DNA of 64,000 nucleotides from Gambelia wislizenii (Eukaryota > Chordata > Lepidosauria > Squamata > Crotaphytidae): assembly GCA_030847615.1 (NCBI GenBank), contig JAUMIR010000001.1, positions 165,637,001-165,701,000 of the forward strand. Direction: 5' to 3'. Below the pieces are notes generated by a model. That model saw only the letters and a program-made list of their open reading frames with translations, was not told the origin of the DNA and searched no databases. Within the stretch, counting starts at the first letter, position 1; every line of letters starts with the position of its first letter. Of the stretch, positions 35,385-46,999 are shown in pieces. A program made the translations under genes and the position numbers.

Positions 35385-36230
35385 TGTATGCAAGTGGCAG
35401 CTCCAGGCAGTGACACCTCCATGAAGGCAGCAGCAGACAGCCAGGGCTTCACTGTTGCTTCCTCCTTGTCCCATAGCTGTTCCTCCTGCCTGAGGCAGCT
35501 TCCCAGAGCCATTTCTTCTGCCACAGCTCCATGTGCCCCAGCCTGGGCAAAAGAGACACACATGGTATGCAGGAGGAAGAAGTGGGGAAGCAGAATCCAC
35601 ACTCTGCCACCATCTCAACTCCCCGCTGGCACCCAGCATGTAGAGGCCTGCTCCTTCTCTTCTTCCTCCTCCTGTAAACTGTGTGTGTCTCTTTCACCTA
35701 GGCTGGGGCATGAAGGCTGAGGCAGAAGTGGCGGTGGCCACTGTGATTGTTAGCAGGTGAGGGGAAGGGATGAACTGAAGCATGGACTATCAATTCCTCA
35801 GTTTCCTCCATTCATAAGTCCCCTGTCCTCACCTGCATCCCTGCCCTCACCTGTCCCCCACCTGCTAACTGAGTTTTAGAGGCTACCACCACTTCCGCCT
35901 CAGCCTTGCATGTGCCAGCCCATGAGAAAGAGAGACACACACAGTTCACAAGAAGAGAAAAAAGAGAAGGAGCAGGGCAGCAGGGCAGCTGAGATGATGG
36001 TGGAGCATAGGGTCTGTTCCTTCTCTTCTTCCTCCTCCTGCAAACCGCATGTGTCTCTTTTGCCTGGGCTGGGACACACAAAGCTAAGGTGGAAGCAGAA
36101 ACTCTGGAAAGCTGTCCCAGGCTGAAGCAACAACTGTGGGACAAAAAGGAAGGAACGGCAGAGCCCTGGCCCTCTGCTTCTGCCTTCATGGAGGTGTCTC
36201 TACCTGAAGCTGCCACTTGCACACAGTGGT
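35385..36230. repeat. Long imperfect palindrome (arms about 380 bp)
   Basis: Arm 35385-35765 is the inverse of 35855-36230: GGCAGCTCCAGGCAGTGACA and TCCATGAAGGCAGCAG on the left against CTGCTTCTGCCTTCATGGA and TCTACCTGAAGCTGCC on the right. The loop is about 90 bp. A shared CTTCTTCCTCCTCCTG block recurs within the arms, so the structure is itself a duplicated palindrome. It forms most of the host DNA transposon at 31410-36587. Confidence 0.72.
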
Positions 36231-36589
36231 GGCATTGGGCAGACTTGGGCAAAGAAGAGGCTCTGGTGAAGCAGTGGTGGGCTCTGCCACCCAGTTAGCA
36301 GGCGAGGGTGGGAGGGAAGGCAAGGGCAGGAGGGAACTGAAGCATGGAGGAAACTAAGGAAAGGATGGCAAGATGTTGCAGCCAGTTGTCCAGGTGAAAT
36401 GAAGACTTGCAGCCCGCAGGAGAAAGAAAAGAAGGAGCAAGCTCCTTCAGGCTGAGGACTGGTGGGGCAACTGAGGCTGTGGTAATATGTGGGGTTCATT
36501 CCTCTTCATTCTCTTCCTGGTGCAAGGCTTGATCTGTGGTTGCTCAAATCTGCTGATATTGAACCCACAGATACTGAGGGCCCACTGTA

Positions 36590-37755
36590 TAACAATGCTT
36601 TGGGACTCATAATATTTAACTTATATCAGTGCAATAACTAAGCAACCCATGTGGGCAGTGAGTCCTTTAAATTCCTTAAAGTTCAGCTTAAATATATTGT
36701 ATGGATTTATGTTTTAGATTGATTCACTATACATCAGAGAACCTAGGTTATGTGACAAGTAACAATTAATAAACAAATAAGTAAACTGTTAACTAGAGAG
36801 CATAACTGTAGGCTAAAGTGTGCCCATCATTCGTTTGCACTTGATGTCTTTTCAGACATTTTAAACTTCCAATATAACATGTGTAGTTCCCTTCCAATTG
36901 CATTTCTAGCTACAGATGAAAGCAAACATGCTAATTCAAGGTGATAGTGTTTTTAACGCTATAAATAGGCTCAAGTTATAATAAAAATGCTGCAAGATTA
37001 TCATCCGCCACCATAATTTCTCACATGATTGATACATGCTTGGCATTCTTCTTTAAACATTCCCCTACATCTCAACAAGCTGTCTTACATACATCTGTCA
37101 TCTAAACCTATCAAGGAGAGGGCACTAGGACAGGAGACGTCTTCTTAAGATGAATATAAGAATTGTAGAAAGGCTGTAATGGAGCATGAAGTTCTCACAG
37201 TATTCTTACACAGATGGGGAGCTTGGTGGTAGGCAGCCTGGCAGTGCAAGAGGGCTTTCCTGGAGCACTCTGTGACCATTGAGCTGCTATTTAAGTTTTG
37301 AAAAGGTTTGAAGTCCAGGTAGCAGCCATTGCATTACTGAATGAACCACTTGGTTAGAGGAGCTGGGTACCTCTTTATGCAAAGTCAGAAAAAGCACAAG
37401 TTCTAGTGGAATCCATGGTTGCAGTAACATAATAGGATTCTGGCCACATGCTCCAAAACCCCCAAATGCTAGAGATTGAGAGCTACAATGTGCTATTGCC
37501 ATGGATGTCTCCACAGATGCCATGGAATACTGGGACCACAGAAGAGTAAGTTGGTACGAGGCCCTGGTTACCAGCATTAGCTGTTAAGCTAAAGGGAAGC
37601 TAGCTGTCATATGCTTCAGCCTCAGCCTAGACCTTAAAGCAGGGTGGATAGGTGGAAGCACATGTCCTGGGAGAGGGAGTACATGTGCCCTGGGTCTTAC
37701 CCCACTGGAAGCTTTAAGGTGTGTGTGTGGATTCCCACCGCCCTTTTGGCAACTT
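36590..37755. other. Intronic sequence, nothing recognised
   Basis: No coding or repeat signal I can name. Confidence 0.4.
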
Positions 37756-38470
37756 ACATAGAATCATAGAATTGCAAAGTTGGAAGAGACCACGAGGGCC
37801 ATCCAGTCCAACCCCCTGCCATGCAGGAAATCACGATCAAAGCATCCCCAACAGATGGCCATCCAGCCTCTGTTTAAAGACCTCCAAGGAAGGAGACCCA
37901 CCACGCTCCGAGGGAGGGTGTTCCACTGCCAAACAGCTCTTACTGTCAAAAAGTTCTTCCTAATGTTGAGGTGGAATCTCTGTTCCTGGAGCTTACATCC
38001 ATTGCTCCGTGTTCCAATCTCTGGAGCAGCAGAAAACAAGCTTGCTCCATCCTCAATGTGACACCCCTTCAAATACTTAAACAGGGCTATCATATTGCCT
38101 CTTAACCGTCTTTTTTCCCGGCTCCAGGTAAACATACCCAGCTCCCTAAGTCTCTCCTCATAAGGCATCGTTTCCAGACCTTTCACCATTTTAGTCACCC
38201 TTCTCTGGACACGCTCCAATTTGTCAATATCCTTTTTGAATTGTGGTGCCCAGAACTGAACACAGTATTCTAGGTGAGGTCTGACCAAGGCAGAATAGAG
38301 CGGCACTATTACTTCCCTTGATCTGGACACTATACTTCTATTGATGCAGCCCAAAATTGCATTGGCCTTTTTAGCTGCCGCATCACACTGTTGACTCATG
38401 TTCAACTTCTGGTCTACTAGGACTCCTAGATCCCTTTTGCACGTAGTCTCATTCAGCTTGTTGGGAAGCA
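37756..38470 (-). mobile_element. CR1 LINE, 5'-truncated
   Basis: It contains the ORF2 C-terminal domain ([49 protein letters not shown]) and the CR1 3' end with the ATAGAATC tail at 37758-37770. There is one frameshift near the C terminus and a small insertion around GMFTWSREKRR. It is close to the 3161-7935 copy in sequence and also in KCNQ5 sense orientation. Confidence 0.9.
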
Positions 38471-38639
38471 CTTGGTATTTCCCACTGTGCACAGTTTTCT
38501 GCATGTGCCAGGTAGTTGCAGACCACAGGAAGAGAAGATGATGAATGGAAGAGGATTGGAACGGAGAAGAAAAGGGGGAAGTATATGAGGTTGGGGAGTG
38601 GTGGGAAAAGGTGAGCTAGGGAAAAGAAAGAGAGGAAAG

Positions 38640-39232
38640 GAGGTTGTCCCACATCCGATATCACCAACCGTCCAAACAACACATGGGCAACCAGTCAAAG
38701 GCTTGTTACTACACAGCTGATAAGCAGAGGCCAAGGCAGAGCACAGTCAAACTAATTAAAGGCAAAGGAATCAAGGCAGTGTGTAGTCAGTCACGTAATT
38801 TACTAGTAAGCAAAACACAAGTCCACAAGCAAAGTCCAACATACAAGGGCGAGGTCCAGCAAACAGAGTTCAGGGTAGTCCAGCAGAATCCAGGTCAGGC
38901 AAACTGAGTCCAGAGTAAACAAACACGGTCCAGGTCAAACACAGCGATCAGGAACACGACAGGTCTGACAACCTCTGGAAGACAGTGCTGCATATTTATA
39001 AAGCAGCAGCTAACACAGCTGCTGCTTAACTAATTGGAGCTTCCTATAAATACACTGAGACCGCCTCAAGCCCTCCTTTTGTTATCTCCACGCTGTGAAG
39101 GTAGGTATAGGTAAGTTGTCCTCTTTATCTGAAGGGGCAGGACTCTCTGCCAGAGCTGGTACTGCACTGTTGCCTGTCTCTGAGGCCTCTGGCTCTGGTT
39201 CAGCAGGTCCTGGCGTGTCCACTGCTTCAGTC
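38640..39232 (-). mobile_element. Unassigned retroelement related to 48634-49324
   Basis: On the minus strand a short coding-like tail (acidic SDKEDNLPIP, then basic LRRSQ) is followed by TTTATAAATATGCAGC and a long section rich in GTTTGCTGGACC- and CCTGGATTCTGCTGG-like motifs. The same order (acidic SDKED block, basic tail, TATATATGCTG, repeated TTGACT motifs) is found at 48634-49324. It resembles a 3' coding tail plus LTR, but no terminal repeats were found. Confidence 0.45.
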
Positions 39233-39235
39233 TTA

Positions 39236-39855
39236 GGAGATTTTCACACGGGGCCAAAATGCCCCATTACTGCCCCGCTACCTCCTCTCCCGTTCCTGCC
39301 ACTGAATAACGTAAATCTTTCACACACTCACCTTAATTCCGCAGCAGGAATGGGCTCCCCCTCCCCTTGCTGGCCGGCCGTAAATGCAGCCGTCGTAAGG
39401 CTGCTTTTACGACCGGCCGTCTGAAACGTTATCACTTATCACGTGATAACGCCGGATGGTAAATTTAAAAAATAAAACTCCCCCAAACATAAAATCAATT
39501 CACCAAGCACAAAAACATACTTTCAATCACACAATCAAAACAGGGAGGGTAAAATAAAGGGTGCCACTTACCTGGATGTCCAGATCGTACCAGGAAGTGC
39601 TCGGAACGGACCTCCCCTCCGTGGCTGTTATTTCGGAACAGGAACGGGGCTCCTGTTCGCACACCTGTGATTGCGTGATAGCAACAGAACGGGAGGTCTA
39701 TTCACGATGAAAAATCGTGATTACATTGTTCTGGAACAGTCACGGGAGTAGGATGGATGCAGGACAGAATGGGGTCAACGTCGTCCGAAAGGGAAAACCT
39801 TTCCCGACCCTGTTCTGTTCCTGCCATGGGTTATATAGCCCGTGTGAAAATCTCT
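39236..39855. mobile_element. Harbinger-like non-autonomous element 3
   Basis: The inverted ends GGAGATTTTCACACGGG and the complement of CCCGTGTGAAAATCTCT are flanked by TTA (39233-39235 and 39856-39858). The core (GGGTGCCACTTACC, TGGATGTCCAGATC, CACCAAGCACAAAAACA) is the inverse of the core of 9993-10620. Confidence 0.7.
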
Positions 39856-39859
39856 TTAG

Positions 39860-41140
39860 TCAGAGTACATTTTCAGCTTCTGGAAGCAGGGCATGACACC
39901 AGCCTCAAGAACCCCTCAGCCACAAGGCATTGTCCCCTCTCTCTTTAAAGAAAAGCAAATGGGGGGGGATTTGACTTTGGAGCTTCTTCCTCCCATTTCT
40001 CAATCCTCCCTACCCACTGGAGATTTGTTAAAAACCCAAGGCTTGAGCTGGGCATTTCATAGGTTTCAGTAGCTTAATCCAGAACTGGTTCTATGAAGTC
40101 TGGAAGCTAGGACAAGAGTTCTGAGGAAGGGTAGAAAAGGGGGAATCTTCTCTTTACAGGAATGCATAGTTTTTAAAAATAAATAAATAATAGGTTATGC
40201 CTTCATGCATTTAAAATTTATTGAGTTCTAACACATTTTCCCTCATGCAACCATTTCCTCTATAATTCAACCCTTTCAAGCAAAAGAGGTGGAATCCAAA
40301 GCTTTTAAACAAAATAGGAGAGCAGGATCCCACTAAAAGTGGTGGAAAGGACGAATTGGGACAAAGGGATATGGTAGTAGAAAAAAAATAATACTGAACT
40401 GCTGAAAGATATTTAAAATTTAGCATGATGAGTTCATATCTGTCCCACATTACCTGCGTATCATGAAAAATGTGAAAGCAATTTTTGCACTTCATCTTAC
40501 AACACAAAAACATTCTTCTTACCTTTTATGTACTAATGTTTATTAATATGAATTTGGAGTATATTATATTGAAAGTCTTTGTTTCAGCTCATGATGTCAC
40601 TTCTAGTTCCAAAAAAAGAGGAAAGAAATACTGAAATAATTGCATTAGGGAGGAAAGGATTGGCTGTGATGATGTTAAACATTAATGCTTTGTTACACTT
40701 TTATTATCTGCTGCTGCTCCCAGAGTGTTCTTATAACAAGAAAATAAAGGGACAAAGTGAACAATAACAACTGAATAAAACATTTTAAGTCTTTTTGGAC
40801 TATTGTACTTTCATTTTTCGTGTTAAATATTCATTCTCCCATATATGATACAAACAACCACAGAATACATTGGCATACAAAACATTCTGTGATTTCCTAA
40901 TCTTGATACTTTTTTTTTTTTGGTAACTAAGGCCAGAAAAAATATATTCTTTCCTAAAACCATGATTTTTTAAAAAAATTAAGTATATAAACAACAAGAA
41001 AGAATACACATTAAAAACTCAACAAGCTCACTCATTATTATAACCCTTAGTATATCACAGATTTGCTTGTGTAACTACTAGAGTGAAACAGCCTATCTAA
41101 TGGGTATGATATAGCATAATATGCAGGAAACATATCAGAA
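39860..41140. other. AT-rich intronic sequence, nothing recognised
   Basis: No coding region, named repeat or conserved-looking motif recognised. Confidence 0.4.

Positions 41141-41142
<2 letters not shown>

Positions 41143-41174
<32 letters not shown>
41143..41174. repeat. (AT)n microsatellite
   Basis: Sixteen uninterrupted AT units. Confidence 0.95.
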
Positions 41175-41176
<2 letters not shown>

Positions 41177-41439
41177 TGCCCATTCTCATGCAAAACATGG
41201 TACCATTTCACTCTATTATCTTCTTTAAAAAATATATTGAGGCTGTCTTATCTACTCTATCTGCATTGAACCATGACATGTAAAAGAAATAACTTGTACA
41301 ACATTCTAAAACAATACAAGAAAAAGTCTTAAATGTCGCCATACGTCACATTGTATTGATTTTGATTACTGAAAAATAATTTCCTTGCAGAGATTTTTCC
41401 TGCTCTTGTTCTTTTTACTTATCAACAATTATAAACTAT

Positions 41440-41655
41440 GCAATTATAGCAATATGATGACACTTTAACTGCCATGGCAACATCCTATGAAATCCTGGGA
41501 TTTGTAATTTAGGAAACAGAATTTAGAATTCCTAGTCAGACAGCTTCAGTGTCTCATCAAATTACAAACACCATGATTCTACAGGATGCAGCCATGGCTA
41601 TTACAGTGTAATCGTAGAGCTATAATTGTGTAGTGTGAAAGGGCCCAAGATGGCA
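41440..41655. mobile_element. hAT-like MITE
   Basis: It begins GATGACACTTTAACTGCCATGG, continues with AAATCCTGGGATTTGTAATTT and ends with the inverted counterparts ATGGCTATTACAGTG and GTGTAGTGTGAAAGGGCCC. This text is familiar from squamate hAT MITEs. The boundaries are approximate. Confidence 0.45.
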
Positions 41656-41879
41656 GTAATGCACCTGACTTTAGAAGGATCTTTGGAGCAGGCTAGGGGC
41701 TAAGTCTAGCCACCTCTGTGGGCTACATCTGTAGAAAAAGCTAAACTAGAATTTTTTAGAATCCAGGATTACAGTCCATGAACAAGGGTGGAAAAACCTG
41801 ACATCCCTTCTGAACCAAGATTCCTAGCTTGTCAGGGAAAAGTGTGTAGGAGAACTCAGGAAGTGTCCTCTGGTACACT

Positions 41880-42254
41880 CAGGGCCGGTTTAACCTGTCT
41901 GCCAAATCAGCATTGGCAGGGGGCCCCGAGGTCAAGAGGGGGCCCCGAGGTCAAGAGAGGGCCCCGTGTTGGCCTCCTTAATATGAAAATAATGGGATTT
42001 CTGGTTTAAAATACCATAGAGTTGCCTTGGAAGGCCTAGAAAATTGCTAGGGAAGACACATTTTCTAGGAAGACTCTATGGTAGGTGTGCTGTTTTGTGT
42101 CCCATGGATAATGAATCCAGGGATACGGGGGTCCTACTATAATCTGAACATCCTGTACGGTGAATAGGTTAGGTTACATTGATCTGAGATAAACATATGG
42201 GGGCCCCAAAGTAAAGCATTGCAGGGGGCCCCAAAATTCCTTAAACCGGTCCTG
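41880..42254. mobile_element. hAT element with 8-bp duplication, nested Tigger-like fragment
   Basis: The ends CAGGGCCGGTTTAA and TTAAACCGGTCCTG are inverted repeats, flanked by GGTACACT (41872-41879) and GGTACACG (42255-42262). Subterminal GCAGGGGGCCCC blocks are present at both ends. About 41980-42141 inside it is a family-A Tigger-like fragment whose left end is missing. Confidence 0.78.
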
Positions 42255-42262
42255 GGTACACG

Positions 42263-43111
42263 TACACTTGCTTGTATGAACCATAAATCATGATTTTGAA
42301 AGCTGCCCCTTCATTCTGGCTCTTACACTGCTTTGTCTGACTCATGAGCAAATTATGGAGAGAATATGGTAGCAATCAGAGGCTTGATGAATGTGGGAAT
42401 CTGATGTCCTTCCTCTTTGCTGTGAGGGTGTGGCAGAGTCCAATTCCAATTGTATTTGTGTAAATGCAAACCACTGTTTGGATTACCTGAATAAGAGATG
42501 CATGTCTACTCATTTGCAGCTTTGTTTCCTATGGTTTTGAAATATGGTTTCAAGACCTTCCCTATTAATATTCTAAAAACATGCCTGTAACAGGAAGCTT
42601 TAAAAATTGGGTATGAACCTGCAAAACTGAAACACTTTCTGTTGATTTCAACAGAATACTGTCAAAGATTTGCTTAATTATTGGTTGAAATCAGTAGAAC
42701 TGAAACTGATTATCATCAGTTCTTGTCTAAATAGAGGGCTATGCTATTACTGAATGGAGAATTTATCTCCAGTTCTGTTTCACAAGCTAGATCTATCTGT
42801 CTACTTATCTGAATTTGTTCAAGGTTTTTACACCATGATCGCTTCAATCCATAACTCTGTCCCCTGGAAAAAAGAAAAATACATCCTGAGGATCTGGAAA
42901 GAGCTCATTATAATCTTATGAATCTTATAATCTTTATTTTAGGACGGTACTGTCCCTTAAGCAATGTTTTTGGTTTTTGCTTTGCAGGGTAAAATGAAGT
43001 ACACACACACACACCAGATATGTAACAGATGTTGCAATCAAAAAGTTTTCCAAACAGATAGTTTTATGGAACAGTTCAAAGCTAAAATTTAAATAAAGAT
43101 GGAAAGTAAAG
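42263..43111. other. Intronic sequence, nothing recognised
   Basis: No gene or repeat family recognised. Confidence 0.4.
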
Positions 43112-43113
43112 TA

Positions 43114-43366
43114 CAGTAGGACCCCCGTATCCATGGGGGACTGGTTCCAGATTCCGTAGGGGATAACAAAATCCATAATAGCAAACACCATTGAAAATAA
43201 TGGGACTTTCATTTTAAAATACTGTACCAGAGTTGCCTTGGAGGACCTAGAAAATAACTAGAGAGGACATATTTTCTAGGAAGACTCTATGGCATCTGTG
43301 ATGAAAGTGAAACCGTGGATAATTGAATCAGTAGATAATAAATCAGTGGATATGGGGGTCCTACTG
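43114..43366 (+). mobile_element. Tigger-like MITE, family A
   Basis: A 253-bp element with ends CAGTAGGACCCCCGTATCC and TGGATATGGGGGTCCTACTG, flanked by TA. The text is close to that of 2620-2868. Confidence 0.8.
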
Positions 43367-43403
43367 TATACAAAGTTAAATAGCTTTGATAGCATTGACT
43401 GTA

Positions 43404-43631
43404 CAGTCAGCTTCTGGTATCCACAGATTCAATCACCCATGGCTTGAAAATACCAACCCCACCCCAATTCCAAAAAGCAAAGTCTGATTTAGTGATTTTA
43501 TATAAAGCACCATTTTACTATGCCAGTGTATATAATGGGACTTGAGCATCCACAGATTTTGGTATCCATGTGTGTGTGTGTGTGGGCGGGGGTCCTAGAA
43601 CTAAACTCCAGTGGATACCAAGGGGCCACTA
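43404..43631 (+). mobile_element. Tigger-like MITE, family B
   Basis: The ends CAGTCAGCTTCTGGTATCC and GTGGATACCAAGGGGCCACT are flanked by TA. It lies 37 bp from the preceding family-A element. A (GT)n run expanded inside it near 43570-43582. Confidence 0.72.
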
Positions 43632-44220
43632 TATTTCATCTTTCAAAAAGTTATATACCATTACTATTTGTTAACGATGATTCAATTTCAAGCAAAAGAT
43701 CAGACTTGTACAGTTATTGATTTATCAAAAAATGGGACATAAAGCTTTTGTTTTTGTTGATGCACAAAACAATTACATTATGCCAATTTACGATTTTAGT
43801 GCAATGAACTAGAATTCTCCAAAGCATTTTGAAAGGGATAGACTTTTCTTTGTTTCAGTGTAATTGAAGAGCTGATTTATTTTCTTAAGAGATTATCAGA
43901 TAAATTCTTTGATAGCGTATCCATCCCGCCTGACAACTTCAACAGGAAAGAAGAAACCTTAAAAAGTAAACAAAATCTGGCTCCCAGGTCTGAAATACAA
44001 TAGAATCAAAACTCAACACTTACAAAAGAATTCCACCCAGGGACAGGGGGATTCCCAGAAGATAATGGTCCATCAACCAACCATTAGCCAAACAGACACT
44101 AATGAGCCTTGCATTTCTATACCCAGAAACTAACCATTCAATTACACAAATTTACATATTCTCCCCAATAGGGGTTCACAGCATATAAACTCCACACACA
44201 CACCTACACAACCATTCTCT

Positions 44221-45088
44221 TGATGACATTCTCCTGTGGAGCTCCTGATGACAAATCAGGTAAATGCGACAGTCAGGAGTGCTTGTTATCAGCTTCGGCT
44301 GATACGCCAGCTGCGCCCTTTTCTGGAAGTAAGGGATCTTGAGACCGTTGTGCACGCGCTGGTAACCTCATGTCTTGATTTCTGTAATGCACTCTACATG
44401 GGGCTACCCTTGTGCTTAGTTCGGAAATTACAGCTGGTACAAAATATGGCAGCCAGGCTAGTTTCTGGAACATCTAGGAGGGACCACATTACTCCGGTTC
44501 TGAGGTCCCTCCACTGGCTGCCTATCAGCTTCCGGGCCCATTACAAGGTGTTGGTTATCACCTTTAAAGCCCTAAATGGCTTGGGCCCAAGCTATCTCAG
44601 GAACCGCCTTCTCCCTTATAATCCTCCCCGCGCTCTCCGGTCCTCTGGGAGGAATTTGTTGCAGCCACAAAGACCTAGGCTGGCGACCACCTCCCAGAGG
44701 GCTTTCTCGGATGTCGCCCCCAAATTGTGGAACGGCCTGCCAGATGAGATCCGCCTATTGACATCATTAGACAGCTTTAAAAAGGCTGTCAAGACGGATC
44801 TCTTCAGGCAGGCTTTTCCAGAACAGATAACCCTGGCCTCAGGAACCCCCTCTGGAGGTTGATTCTGGAGCTCCTAACTGATGCTGCTTGCTAGGAAGGG
44901 TGCTTAATAATCAGCATATATTGTATTATATGCTGATTTTAATTTGTGTGTTTTAAGGTGGGGAAGGGATTTTGAGTTTTTTTTATACTATGTACTATTT
45001 TACTGTTGTAAGCCGCCCCGATTGTTCGCAGAGGGGCAGGATATAAATAATTTTTATTATTATTATTATCATTATTATTATTATTATT
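44221..45088 (+). mobile_element. L2 LINE 3' part
   Basis: A 5'-truncated L2 bounded by a 7-bp duplication ATTCTCT (44214-44220 and 45089-45095). It ends TAAGCCGCCCCGATTG, then GCAGGATATAAATAA and an (ATT)n tail. Confidence 0.88.
44236..44862 (+). pseudogene. L2 reverse transcriptase C-terminal domain, truncated but open
   Basis: About 208 open codons of the L2 ORF2 C terminus: LIRQLRPFLEVRDLETVVHA, LDFCNALYMGLP, LQLVQNMAARLVSGTSRRDH, ITPVLRSLHWLPI, ITFKALNGLGPSYL and WNGLPDEIRLLTSLDSFKKA. The endonuclease and catalytic FADD part are missing because of 5' truncation, so it cannot act. The undamaged frame indicates recent insertion. Confidence 0.88.
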
Positions 45089-45454
45089 ATTCTCTGAGGA
45101 TGCCAGTCACAGATACAGTTGAAACATCAGAAAGAAACTATTCCAGAACATGGCCTCACAGCCCGGAAAAAACCCAAGGAAAATCTATGGATGCCAGTCA
45201 TAAAAGCCTTTGACTTCACGATTCAATATGAATTGCTTTCTCACAGGAGAGGAGGTGCAAAGCTAATTGGCAGGAAGAGCACAATTGCTTTTCTGTAAAA
45301 CTGAAAAATTGCTCTATCGCACCTTGGACATCTTTTAGAAAAAAAGTTTGGCAGCAACAAATTGAGGTAAGTACAAATGTGAGTAAATCACTCGCAGCCA
45401 CCATCTTGCATGCGAAGCTTACGGGGGCAAAAGAAACAGTTAAGACAAGTCATA

Positions 45455-45799
45455 GGAGATTTTCACACGGAGAAATTATTCCCCTGAGAGATCAGGAGAG
45501 AAATGGGGCTCTTCCAGGAGCAGAGCTCTGTTTTGCACGCCCCCTTCCTTCTCCCGATCTGACGTCGTCCTCACTCTGTGCTGCTTCCATTTCTCTGCAA
45601 GTATCTTCCGTCATTTTTTAATAACGAAGAACTTAAAAAATGACGGAAGATACTGGCAGAGAAATGGAAGCAGCACAGAGTGAGGATGACGTCAGATCGG
45701 GAGAAGGAAAGGGGCGTGCGAAACGGAGCTCTGCTCCCAGAAGAGCCCCATTTCTCTCCCGATCTCTCAGGGGAATAATTTCCCTGTGTGAAAATCTTG
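45455..45799. mobile_element. Near-perfect 345-bp palindromic MITE
   Basis: The ends AGATTTTCACACGG and the complement of CTGTGTGAAAATCT are flanked by ATA (45452-45454 and 45800-45802). The two arms run almost without interruption to a centre near 45627 (ATTTTTTAA, ATAACGAAGAAC, TTAAAAAAT). The termini match those of 39236-39855. It would fold into one long hairpin as RNA or single-stranded DNA. Confidence 0.82.
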
Positions 45800-45909
45800 A
45801 TAACTGCTGTGAAATACCATTACTGCAAGGCACTCTGTGTTTGTTTGTTTATTGCCTTGTATAGATAAGTCCCCAGTATATGTATGGTTGAAAGATGTGA
45901 AAGAGATTA

Positions 45910-46250
45910 CAGTAGCACCCCCATAGCTGCTGATTCACCATCAACTGATTCAATTATCCCCAGATGGTGACTGTGGGGGGAGTGGATGGGAGAGGAAGGG
46001 TAGGAGGAGAGATCACGCCTTCCTTCTCCCCCAGGATCACCCCCAGGATTGCTCCCATGGCAGGAATGGCAACAGGGGCAATGGGAGGGGAGGAGGAGAT
46101 CTCACCTCCCTTCCCCTTCACCACAGGGATCACCCCTGGGGATTGTTCCCATGGCGGGAATGGCGATGGGGGTGTTTGCTATTATCCACAGTTTTCTTTA
46201 TCCACGGAGCTCCTTGGAACCAATTCCCCACAGATACGGGGGTCCTACTG
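45910..46250. mobile_element. Tigger-like MITE with GC-rich filler
   Basis: The ends CAGTAGCACCCCCATAGC and ACAGATACGGGGGTCCTACTG are flanked by TA. The interior has two similar ATCACC...CCCATGG segments (46023-46059 and 46129-46155), a partial internal duplication. Confidence 0.68.
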
Positions 46251-46252
46251 TA

Positions 46253-46999
46253 TTACAAACAGAAGTTAATCTTGTTAATATGAGAGATAATAAGATAAAT
46301 CACTCTCCAGTCAATGTAGGTTTTACATTTCCATTGTAGGGGGACTTAAGATTCACACTTCAGAGAGCATTCAAAATGATGATTCAATGAGGTACTAACC
46401 TAGCAAGACCCTCTGAATAACCATCCTGATTGGTTGATTCTATGACATTACTGCACTTAGAAATTATCTGGTTCACCTTGGTTTAGTGTTCCTTTCCTGA
46501 CTTCTAAGTTCAGTGTCAATTTCTCCTTCCAAAATTAAAATGAAATAACACCACACTGGAATCACATGTAAGATGTAATCCATAACATGTTAATATGGTA
46601 AAGTCAAATGGCTTCAAGATTAAGGTTACAGACAGGTGATAAGGGATAGTGCTAGCTGAAGGGCTGTATTTGGGAGGGAAACAACTCACTCTTTCCACTG
46701 TAGCCCCATGTAGATCTCAAACACAGATTGGAGAAGGGCTGGGAAACACTCTGAAGCCAGTTTTGAGGTGGGACTGAAGGAATGTCCACTTTGACCACCA
46801 GAAAAAAAGCTAGTTGTAACACAACATTTGCTTTCACTCAAAATTCAAAGTGGCTTATGCAGTCATCCAACTTTTAGTTCTGGCAATTTGCATATTTTCA
46901 TATTCTTTCAAAAACATGTAGGACTCCTGTATGTACATGGTATACAACAATCTTTTCCCAAGCCATATTCAGCACTTGTAAAAACTAATGGGAAGATCT
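46253..46999. other. Intronic sequence, nothing recognised
   Basis: No gene or repeat family recognised. Confidence 0.4.

Larger units (their letters stand above)
31410..36587. mobile_element. Tigger-like element carrying a Tx1-like LINE
   Basis: The left end CAATGGCCCCTTGATATCC and right end (complement of GATACTGAGGGCCCACTG) are inverted repeats flanked by TA. Removing the LINE at 31609-35337 and one copy of its duplication leaves about 1.4 kb, most of it the palindrome at 35385-36230. No transposase is visible. Confidence 0.65.
43925..45225 (+). mobile_element. Penelope-like (?) retroelement 3' region split by an L2
   Basis: 43925-44220 and 45089-45225 join into the same text found at 27055-27590 (ACAGGGGGATTCCCAGAAG, then TCTCTGAGGATGCCAGTCAC, then GCCTCACAGCCCGG and a GCCTTTGACTTCACG end). 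The L2 at 44221-45088 sits exactly between the two. The family name is tentative. Confidence 0.45.

Noticed and set aside
35361..36252. Group of Cys/Ser-rich frames around 35.4-36.3 kb
   Set aside because: They are translations of the two arms of the long palindrome in the DNA transposon, appearing on both strands because of the inversion.
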